NCBI GenBank assembly: GCA_001829495.1
Contig: MIBJ01000082.1
Coordinates: forward strand, 24,183 to 69,878
DNA length: 45,696 bases
DNA from: Spirochaetes bacterium RBG_16_49_21
GTDB taxonomy: Bacteria; Spirochaetota; UBA4802; UBA5550
Reading direction: 5' to 3'
In this document: positions 39,756-45,696 of the stretch, piece after piece
How positions within the stretch are numbered: position 1 is the first letter of the stretch
How the letters are laid out: each line of letters opens with the position of its first letter
Translations under genes and position numbers: made by a program
The notes under the pieces: generated by a model
What the model was told of the DNA's origin: nothing
Seen by the model: the letters and a program-made list of their open reading frames with translations, nothing else
Database searches by the model: none

Positions 39756-41459
39756 TCAGGGAAAGAATTTATACAAATAGCTTGTTATTCCTCCCCTGGT
39801 GTGAAATGTTTTAATCAACCGGAAATGGCCGTAATCTTCACCCTTTTCCCGGATCTCCTTGAATATCCAGGCTCTTCTGTCGATCGCGTTCGGATCCTTG
39901 TACTTGAGCCGCCGGATATAGAAATCGTCGACAAAAACGTAGGTTATCTTTCTCTCCGCCAGTTCCGGCACAAGCTCTCCCAGGGTATTCCCTTTTATTA
40001 AATAAGAGATGACGAATTTATCCTCACCGAATCCCGCGTAATATTGGGGGACATTGGTTTCAGCTATGAGCATTTTGTCTGTTGGACGGGCGTGCTCCTT
40101 GTACCAGAGCGCGACTTTTTTAAACTCCACGCGCGAGAGGCTGTGGTGATCCATGGTATGCACGCCGTAAAAAACGAGGAGGTTGATGAGTACGCCGCAT
40201 AACAGAATCACGACGGTTCCCGTGAGCGTATTGTTTGCCGGCAACCCATACAGGATTACAGCGGCAATCAGGGCGGTAAACAGGAGCGCAAACAGGAGAT
40301 GGACGGGGGTGGTTTCGACCGCGATCGCACCGATGCTCAGGAAAAAGAAGCTTATTGCAGCGGTGAGGAAGATATATGTTATCGATATGTTCGCCTTGTA
40401 CGGCAATTTGTCGGATATCTTTTTAAGCCAGGGGAACAGTCCGAACGCGCATCCGTGGATCAGGAACAGGTTCAATATCCATAGTACCGGCAGGACATAC
40501 CGGTCCTTGGTGTTCTGATATATCAGGTGTATGAGGATAAAACCGGTGAAAAAAACAAGTATCGGCGCGAATTCTCTCTTTTCCTTTTTGATGATGAGGA
40601 TCATTCCCCACACGATCCCGGTTACAACGAGCATGCCCGGGATGACGGTAAGTCCGAGCAGGGTCGCCTTGAGCGGAAGGCTGTCGGCAAAATAACCCTG
40701 CATCGCCATCCATGGGATGAAGCCGGAGCTCACCAGAAAACAGTCGATGATGAACCGGTAGATGTTCGGCCCCCGGTGGGCAATCTCGCTGATATACGGA
40801 TGGCCCCGGGTGTTCATCATGCTGAGGATCAGCCATCCGGCGATTCCCGCTGTCGCTGCGCACCCGAGCGCTATGGCAAGGGCCTTCCGCCTGCGGTAGA
40901 AGAAATCCCGAAACATGACCGCGGGGATTATGAATACCGAATCCCATTTCGTGACCGCGGACAAAAAAGCTGCGGCATAGGAAATCCTTGAATCCCTGAG
41001 CGTCAGATACAGCGACACTACGATAAGCAGAGAGAGGAGCATCTCAAGCTCGGAGTTCACCGCGGTGTACACGGTGTAGATATTCGCACCGAGGAAAACC
41101 AGGGCCAGCCGCGCCATTTTTTCTCCCAGGAACCGCCGGTATATCTGAAAAACGAGAATTAAATACGGCGCGAACAGCACGATGTTCAGCATCATGGCGG
41201 TCAGATATATCTGATCAAACGCTTTTATCGGGTTCAATCTGGCGAGCAGGGAGAGGAGCAGGGGATACAGCGGCAGAAATTTGAAGTTATGGCCCGGGAA
41301 GCCGCCTTTCATGTATTCAAGCACCGGCCCTCGTATATTGCCGATATAGTCTCCCGTGGGAGTTTCAAAATAGTTGAAATAAAACAGGGCATACGTGAAT
41401 GCCGAGGCGAGCACGCACAAGGCGATAATACGGTTCACCGGGACATTTTGTAGTTTCAT
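39756..41459 (-). CDS. Multi-pass GT-C-type glycosyltransferase-like membrane protein
   Basis: 567 residues from the ATG at 41459, which has AAGG upstream; the frame is open to 41510. About 11-12 hydrophobic helices are followed by a soluble C-terminal domain of about 130 residues. The first loop after helix 1 carries TPTGDYIGNIRGP, in the place of the GT-C acidic motif. LPLYPLLLSLLARLNP is typical of mannosyltransferase-like GT-C proteins. It probably transfers a sugar from a polyprenyl carrier on the periplasmic side. The substrate is unknown. It is a single gene. Confidence 0.75.
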   Translation of the reverse strand: MKLQNVPVNRIIALCVLASAFTYALFYFNYFETPTGDYIGNIRGPVLEYMKGGFPGHNFKFLPLYPLLLSLLARLNPIKAFDQIYLTAMMLNIVLFAPYLILVFQIYRRFLGEKMARLALVFLGANIYTVYTAVNSELEMLLSLLIVVSLYLTLRDSRISYAAAFLSAVTKWDSVFIIPAVMFRDFFYRRRKALAIALGCAATAGIAGWLILSMMNTRGHPYISEIAHRGPNIYRFIIDCFLVSSGFIPWMAMQGYFADSLPLKATLLGLTVIPGMLVVTGIVWGMILIIKKEKREFAPILVFFTGFILIHLIYQNTKDRYVLPVLWILNLFLIHGCAFGLFPWLKKISDKLPYKANISITYIFLTAAISFFFLSIGAIAVETTPVHLLFALLFTALIAAVILYGLPANNTLTGTVVILLCGVLINLLVFYGVHTMDHHSLSRVEFKKVALWYKEHARPTDKMLIAETNVPQYYAGFGEDKFVISYLIKGNTLGELVPELAERKITYVFVDDFYIRRLKYKDPNAIDRRAWIFKEIREKGEDYGHFRLIKTFHTRGGITSYLYKFFP

Positions 41460-41548
41460 GGTCTGAGCCTTTTTAAGATCATCATTTAAAATTAATTGGA
41501 TGTTTGTCAAGATAGTTCCTTAATTACTGTTGCCGCTTCATAGGGTGT

Positions 41549-41724
41549 GTACTAACTCAACGTAAAATTTGTCATTGCGAGAAGCGCAGCGACGAAGCAA
41601 TCTGCCAATGCTTTATATAATGCATTATGACACAGAAAATACTTGTAAATAACGACTTTATGGAATAAAACGCAGATTGCTTCGCTTCGCTCGCAATGAC
41701 AGAATATTTACGCTTAATTAGTAC
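41549..41724. repeat. MITE-like element with long imperfect terminal inverted repeats
   Basis: The outer ends GTACTAA (41549-41555) and TTAGTAC (41718-41724) continue inward through CGTAAA and TGTCATTGCGAG to AGCAATCTG, with gaps, to about 41604 and 41673. The CATTGCGAG ... CTCGCAATG type of palindrome is a widespread bacterial intergenic repeat. It fills the gap between the GT-C gene and the CULT-domain gene. No ORF. Confidence 0.7.
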
Positions 41725-41821
41725 ATTACCCCTCTCATGGAGAACGCAGCTCATGGAGCGTTCAATATACCGCAATGGCTGCCATATTGACATGTAAAAC
41801 CGGAATTGATATATTATTTTC

Positions 41822-42265
41822 ATGATTATCGAACCAACGGAAAAGGCAGTAAGGAATCCCTCTGAAGCATTCCCTTTGAGTATGTTGCAGCAATCTGACG
41901 CCGGTATAATGGATGAAGTCATACAAAGAGAGGAGGCCGATGATAAAATCAAGAAGGAGAAGAGAAAGCTCCTGTGCAAGTTCTGTTTAAATGAAATAAC
42001 CTCCGAAGATTACGGGATCGCGGTTCACGGAGCTCATTCACATACCTTCATGAATCCCCGGGGGATCGTCTTCCGCATCGGCTGTTTTTTGAATGCGCAG
42101 GGATGTTTCAGTATCGGAAAGCCCACTGCCGAATATACTTGGTTTCCCGGTTATACCTGGAATCATGTCATCTGCTCCAACTGCCTCAATCATCTCGGGT
42201 GGTATTACCAGTCCGGCGGGAGCAGCTTTTACGGCCTCATACTGGATCAGCTGACGGAAAAGTGA
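41822..42265 (+). CDS. CULT-domain (cereblon-like) protein
   Basis: 147 residues. After a charged N terminus of about 48 residues, the rest matches the CULT fold of the thalidomide-binding region of cereblon. Zinc cysteines are C52 and C55 (LLCKFC) and C118 and C121 (ICSNC). HTFMNPRG, GCFSIGKPT and TWFPGYTW follow the family pattern, and the aromatic cage would be W107, W113 and W127 (HLGWYY). Bacterial CULT proteins bind imide ligands in vitro; the natural ligand is uncertain. The start may be at a later ATG, since no ribosome-binding site is evident. Confidence 0.85.
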   Translation: MIIEPTEKAVRNPSEAFPLSMLQQSDAGIMDEVIQREEADDKIKKEKRKLLCKFCLNEITSEDYGIAVHGAHSHTFMNPRGIVFRIGCFLNAQGCFSIGKPTAEYTWFPGYTWNHVICSNCLNHLGWYYQSGGSSFYGLILDQLTEK

Positions 42266-42266
42266 G

Positions 42267-43295
42267 CTATGGTCCGATGTTTAACATAACCCGCATCCTT
42301 TCAGGCTTTTCCGGGAGCTTTTCCGGCTCCTGTTTCCGGATGGTCCAGGTTTTCGCTAACGTTTCAATGAATGCCGTGTAATTTTTTCGAGGCAGCTCGA
42401 TGATGATGAGCCGGTAGAATTTTGTTTTCTCATCATAGACCTTTCTGACGATCCTTCCTTCAAGTGAATAGGTTATGTCTTCAATTATCGTTACCGCCGG
42501 CTCATGGCCGTGAATATAGGCTTTTTCTCCCCGGCCCTTCATTTCTTCACGCATCGGCTGGGCTGCTTTATCGTACTCCTTGGAGGCGACTTGTCCGGCC
42601 TGCTCATCGTCCGCCATTGACTCCCGTGATTGCGTTTCTGATTCAGGAGCGGCGTTTCGCGCAAGATAAAGCGTTATTGCACCGGTTTGAGCCGGAGTGT
42701 CATCAGCTTTCCGGTCACGCTCCTTCGTGGCGGCTTTTTTCCGTCCGGAAAGCATATCGGCGTCTTCTGCCGCGACTTTGCCTTCCGGCGAGCGGATTGA
42801 ACCGTCTTTCAGCTTTGTTCGGGGTTCTTTTGCCGCCATTGGCGGCATGTTGGTGCCCGATCTATGTTCCGTAACGCCGCGTGAATCGGCATACTTATCA
42901 TGCATTTGGGCGACATCGGAAAACGGCTCCCTGCTTTTGTATTCGAAGGTTTCCGGCTTGAAAGGATTAAAGATAAGAACCATGATCAACGCCAGGGCGC
43001 ATACGCCTGCGGCCTCAAGAGGGAGCTTTATCCTTAAAGGATAGAACAATACTCTTATAAGCGTTCTTCCAACCGCCGGCTTTTCGATTCGTTTCCGGAG
43101 CCGTGCGAGAAAATCAGCGGGCGCCTGAACCATGGGGAAGGAGGCGATTTCTTTTTTATATGTTTTGAGAAACACCAGCTCTTCCCCGCAGTTTGAGCAG
43201 TGTTTACAATGTTCTTTTACCAGGGCCCTATCCTTGGCGGATAGCTGATTATCAAGATAATCGGCTAATAGGATTTTAACCTGTTTGCATTTCAT
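42267..43295 (-). CDS. Anti-sigma factor with zf-HC2 domain
   Basis: 342 residues. The N-terminal zinc-finger-like domain has HCKHCSNC near residue 29, the HxxxCxxC pattern of anti-sigma factors. One membrane helix lies at about 95-112. A long periplasmic part of about 225 residues follows, with a disordered Lys/Glu/Ala-rich stretch (about 140-245) and a folded C-terminal part (about 265-330). It would hold the ECF sigma factor at the membrane until an envelope signal releases it. It starts directly after the sigma gene, with no gap, on the same strand. Confidence 0.85.
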   Translation of the reverse strand: MKCKQVKILLADYLDNQLSAKDRALVKEHCKHCSNCGEELVFLKTYKKEIASFPMVQAPADFLARLRKRIEKPAVGRTLIRVLFYPLRIKLPLEAAGVCALALIMVLIFNPFKPETFEYKSREPFSDVAQMHDKYADSRGVTEHRSGTNMPPMAAKEPRTKLKDGSIRSPEGKVAAEDADMLSGRKKAATKERDRKADDTPAQTGAITLYLARNAAPESETQSRESMADDEQAGQVASKEYDKAAQPMREEMKGRGEKAYIHGHEPAVTIIEDITYSLEGRIVRKVYDEKTKFYRLIIIELPRKNYTAFIETLAKTWTIRKQEPEKLPEKPERMRVMLNIGP

Positions 43296-43898
43296 TCACC
43301 GATCTCCTCGCAGGTTTTCCCGCAATCGTTGACGCGCCCGGGCGAGCCGGGACTTGATCGTGCCCAGGTTTATTCCGGTTATAGTAGATATATCGTCATA
43401 TGATTTACCCTCGAAATCCCTGAGTATCACGAGTATCTTGAGATTTTCCGGAAGCAATTCTATCGCTGCATGGATGTTTTTTATCTGCTCATTCTTTTCA
43501 AAAAGAGCGCCGGGATCATAAGAAGAATCGCGGATATCCGGAGGATCGCCGCCGAAATCCGGCGAGATGCCGATCCGTATGAACGTTTTATTCATCCGGT
43601 TGTACAGAGAGGACATCCTATTCCTGCATGTGTTTACGGCGATCCGGTAAAGCCATGTCAAGAAACTCGACTGGAATCTGAATTTTTTTAAATTGTTATA
43701 CACCTTTATGAATGTCTCCTGGGAGCAGTCGTCGGCATCATCAAAATCACCGAGTATCCGAAAACAGAGATTAAATACAATATCCTTGTATTTAGTTACG
43801 AGTCGATCAAATGCATGCATATCATCTGCAAGAAAATTTTTGATCAACTGGTAGTCTTCCTGCTGAGATTGAGAGATATTGTTAACTTCCTTATGCAT
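43296..43898 (-). CDS. ECF (RpoE-like) RNA polymerase sigma factor
   Basis: 200 residues. Region 2 is at about 25-90 (KDIVFNLCFRILGDFDDADD, then QETFIKVYNNL and WLYRIAVNTCRN). Region 4 is at about 140-195 (LPENLKILVILRDFEGKSYD, then GTIKSRLARARQRLRENL). It directs RNA polymerase to an envelope-stress-type regulon, and the next gene is its zf-HC2 anti-sigma factor. Autoregulation is usual for such pairs, but I could not place an ECF-type promoter. A spacer of about 50 residues between the regions is somewhat long. Confidence 0.93.
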   Translation of the reverse strand: MHKEVNNISQSQQEDYQLIKNFLADDMHAFDRLVTKYKDIVFNLCFRILGDFDDADDCSQETFIKVYNNLKKFRFQSSFLTWLYRIAVNTCRNRMSSLYNRMNKTFIRIGISPDFGGDPPDIRDSSYDPGALFEKNEQIKNIHAAIELLPENLKILVILRDFEGKSYDDISTITGINLGTIKSRLARARQRLRENLRGDR

Positions 43899-44085
43899 TA
43901 GACTCCACTATAAAGGAAAAGATCTTATAAATATCAATATGACTGTTTTTCGCGCATAAATATCGTATTTACTTGATATAGAGATGATTTTATGATGAGT
44001 CAATATTAATTTTGTTTATTTTAATGTTAAAATAGATAATTTATTTTTTATGTATATAAAAATAAAGCGGCTGAAATTTTTATAA

Positions 44086-44109
44086 AAACCCGCCCAGACG
44101 GGTTTTTTT
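44086..44109 (+). terminator. Intrinsic terminator between divergent genes
   Basis: AAACCCG, loop CCCAGA, CGGGTTT and a run of T. It lies directly before the promoter of the LruC gene and would block read-through from the left. The A tract on its left would let it work on the other strand as well. Confidence 0.65.
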
Positions 44110-44111
44110 AT

Positions 44112-44140
44112 TTGACTTTTTGAATGCCTTATAGTATAAT
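44112..44140 (+). promoter_or_regulatory. Sigma-70 promoter of the LruC lipoprotein gene
   Basis: TTGACT (44112-44117), 17 bp and perfect TATAAT (44135-44140), giving a leader of about 57 nt. Confidence 0.75.
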
Positions 44141-44203
44141 CAATACAGCAATAAGCTGATTTAGATGAGAATAAGTACAATTTATACTATGTAAGGAGGA
44201 TGT

Positions 44204-45514
44204 ATGAAAAAGATAGTTATCGGTTTCCTTATCATCTTTGCTGTCGGCATGGCATCATGTGACGAAAACAAGGGCAAAAAATTCCTATGGGGCGGCGGCA
44301 GCGAAAGTGAATCTCAAGAGGAGACAACCGGAAGCGGAGGCAGCCTGGCTCAAGATCAGAATAATGATCAAAAAGACTCGGATGAATTTAAATACCAGAC
44401 GATCCATGAGGTGTCTTTTGATCTTCAACTGTATGATGAGGCGAATAATCCCCTAGGGCAGGCGGTTGTAAGAGTCAATTCAGATCAAGGAGATATAACA
44501 AATTCAATATCCGCTGATAATGGGACTGTTGCATTCAAGGCTTCCCTGAGCAACGCGCTTGAAACAGTATCGTTGACAATTGAGCATCCCAACTGCATAA
44601 CCAAAGTTGTGGAGATTGAGGAGATTCAGAAACTGGCTCAGGTAAACAGAACCATCTTCCTGGAACTGAGGGCTGAAAAAAAAGTGAAACCGGACAGGGA
44701 TAAGGACGGCGTTCCGGACGATGCGGATGAATTTTCCGATGATCCCTATTTAATAGGCTCCACAACCGGGGAGTACACGATAGCCTTTGAAGATCTGTGG
44801 CCCCAAAAGGGCGATGCAGACTTCAACGATATGGTCGTACGGCTTAAAGTTAAGGAATTCATAGACAACAACAACATGATCAGCAAGATAACCGTCACCT
44901 CCCGGCTTCTTGCAGCAGGCGCGGGATACAAGAATCAACTATGGATCAGCGTTCTCGGCAAAGACTACCAGCTCATATTTAATCCGAAACAGGATCTAAA
45001 CGGGAAAACCAATACCGGTAAAAAAGACACGTACGTCCTCGGTCCGGAGCACCAGCTGGAAATCGCTCTTGATCCTCCGGTGGCCAGGGACCAGATGGAT
45101 GCAATGCCCTATGATCCGTATATCAAATGCAACGGCAATGACAAAAATCAGGTGCACCTGTCCTTTGTGAAGACCAAGTTTAAAGGCAGGACCCTGGACA
45201 GTGATAATTTTCCCTGGGCGGTGCTCGTGCCTGCCGATTGGGCATGGCCGTATGAAAGTACGAGTATGTTCCAGGCGTACCCTGAATTCAGGAAATGGTA
45301 TGAATCCCACGGTGGGGAATACACGGAGTGGTATCTCCATCCGGAAATGGATTTCGTATTCAAGGTACCTGCGGGAACAGTACTTGCAGCATATCTTATG
45401 AAGATTTCAACGCACGTCAATACCGGTGTTGTCGTCGGTACCCTGATCGTCATGTTCCTGGCGGTTCTGGGAATAAATTTCTGGAGAAGACGCGTCCAGA
45501 AGATGAATGTCTGA
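44204..45514 (+). CDS. LruC-domain lipoprotein with a C-terminal membrane anchor
   Basis: 436 residues with AAGGAGG upstream of the ATG. The signal peptide ends in the lipobox GMASC (Cys19), followed by a Gly/Ser/Glu-rich linker and a strand-rich domain (about 65-150). A calcium-type acidic motif (DKDGVPDDADEFSDDP, about 166-181) leads into the LruC/DUF4842 signature (FEDLWPQKGDADFNDMVVRL). The C terminus has a hydrophobic helix (GVVVGTLIVMFLAVLGINFW) and RRRVQK, resembling a sorting or anchor tail. LruC is a leptospiral surface lipoprotein; its molecular role is not established. It is a single gene with its own promoter and terminator. Confidence 0.85.
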   Translation: MKKIVIGFLIIFAVGMASCDENKGKKFLWGGGSESESQEETTGSGGSLAQDQNNDQKDSDEFKYQTIHEVSFDLQLYDEANNPLGQAVVRVNSDQGDITNSISADNGTVAFKASLSNALETVSLTIEHPNCITKVVEIEEIQKLAQVNRTIFLELRAEKKVKPDRDKDGVPDDADEFSDDPYLIGSTTGEYTIAFEDLWPQKGDADFNDMVVRLKVKEFIDNNNMISKITVTSRLLAAGAGYKNQLWISVLGKDYQLIFNPKQDLNGKTNTGKKDTYVLGPEHQLEIALDPPVARDQMDAMPYDPYIKCNGNDKNQVHLSFVKTKFKGRTLDSDNFPWAVLVPADWAWPYESTSMFQAYPEFRKWYESHGGEYTEWYLHPEMDFVFKVPAGTVLAAYLMKISTHVNTGVVVGTLIVMFLAVLGINFWRRRVQKMNV

Positions 45515-45592
45515 TATTCCGGAGGTAAGAAATATAACAGAAATTGGCTCTCCATTACGTCATTCCGTTTTAAACCCTCCATATCCATTGTT

Positions 45593-45633
45593 TTTCCTGG
45601 AGACGGTTTATCCGCCTCCAGGAAATTTTTTTT
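45593..45633 (+). terminator. Strong intrinsic terminator after the LruC gene
   Basis: TTTCCTGGAG and CTCCAGGAAA make a perfect 10-bp stem with a 13-nt loop, followed by eight T residues. Confidence 0.85.
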
Positions 45634-45673
45634 ACTAACCTGAATATTATTGCTGAAATACAATTTCTTTGTC

Positions 45674-45696
45674 TTGACTTTTTGCCGTATTTACTA
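45674..45696 (+). promoter_or_regulatory. Possible promoter cut by the window end
   Basis: TTGACT followed by 17 bases up to the window edge. A -10 element would fall just outside, so this is only a hint that a plus-strand gene follows. Confidence 0.25.

Noticed and set aside
38462-39814. Long plus-strand ORF (450 codons) antisense to the DEAD-box helicase
   Set aside because: The opposite strand carries an unambiguous helicase with all motifs; the antisense translation is low-complexity and shows no family signature.

Overview
The window reads as a chromosomal segment of a Gram-negative, probably motile bacterium, best matched by a deep-branching Spirochaetota (Leptospira-like) lineage. This rests on inference from several clues: a LruC-domain lipoprotein, a metallo-beta-lactamase protein fused to two cyclic-nucleotide domains, a motA-motB pair, many lipoprotein signals and scattered surface-glycan genes. 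Promoters look like ordinary sigma-70 sites (TTGACT or TTGACA, 17-18 bp, TATAAT). No 16S rRNA or other firm taxonomic marker is present.

Host part, left (1-23.8 kb): a GpgS-like glycosyltransferase, a polyprenyl-phosphate glycosyltransferase, a lone 2-hydroxyacyl-CoA dehydratase subunit and a Prc-type lipoprotein protease. A three-gene surface-sugar operon follows (GT-C-like membrane protein, SMR-type transporter, GT2). Next come an MBOAT acyltransferase with an SGNH-like partner, a YyaL-type thioredoxin-fold protein, the MBL/cNMP protein with rmuC, an MFS transporter and a TPR protein. A motA-motB-uppP operon and a Cys-rich mini-lipoprotein close this part.

Integrated element (about 23,824-36,385, 12.5 kb): it is inserted in the 3' part of a tRNA-Asp(GTC) gene and bounded by a 47-bp direct repeat. 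A tyrosine integrase lies next to the intact tRNA copy, and a 19-bp direct repeat sits just inside each end. It carries an AlpA-like HTH gene, a DUF3102 gene, a P4/D5-type primase-helicase, a Nu1-like small terminase, a run of small coiled-coil genes and a GpA-type large terminase. I see no portal, capsid, tail or lysis gene, so it looks like a phage satellite or a much reduced prophage. At its left end is a ribbon-helix-helix regulator with divergent promoters over TACGTA palindromes.

The most unusual sequence is at 24,422-24,950. Four 32-bp repeats recur at an exact 68-bp period, and each 36-bp interval between them is itself an inverted repeat, unlike ordinary CRISPR spacers. The array then changes to shorter 25-29-bp repeats at about 60-62 bp, with a perfect 28-bp palindrome among them. 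No cas gene is present. I regard this as the best candidate for an undescribed system.

Host part, right (36.3-45.7 kb): tRNA-Asp, def-fmt, a DEAD-box helicase with a long basic tail, a GT-C membrane protein and a 176-bp MITE-like repeat. These are followed by a bacterial CULT-domain (cereblon-like) protein, an ECF sigma factor with its anti-sigma factor, and the LruC lipoprotein.
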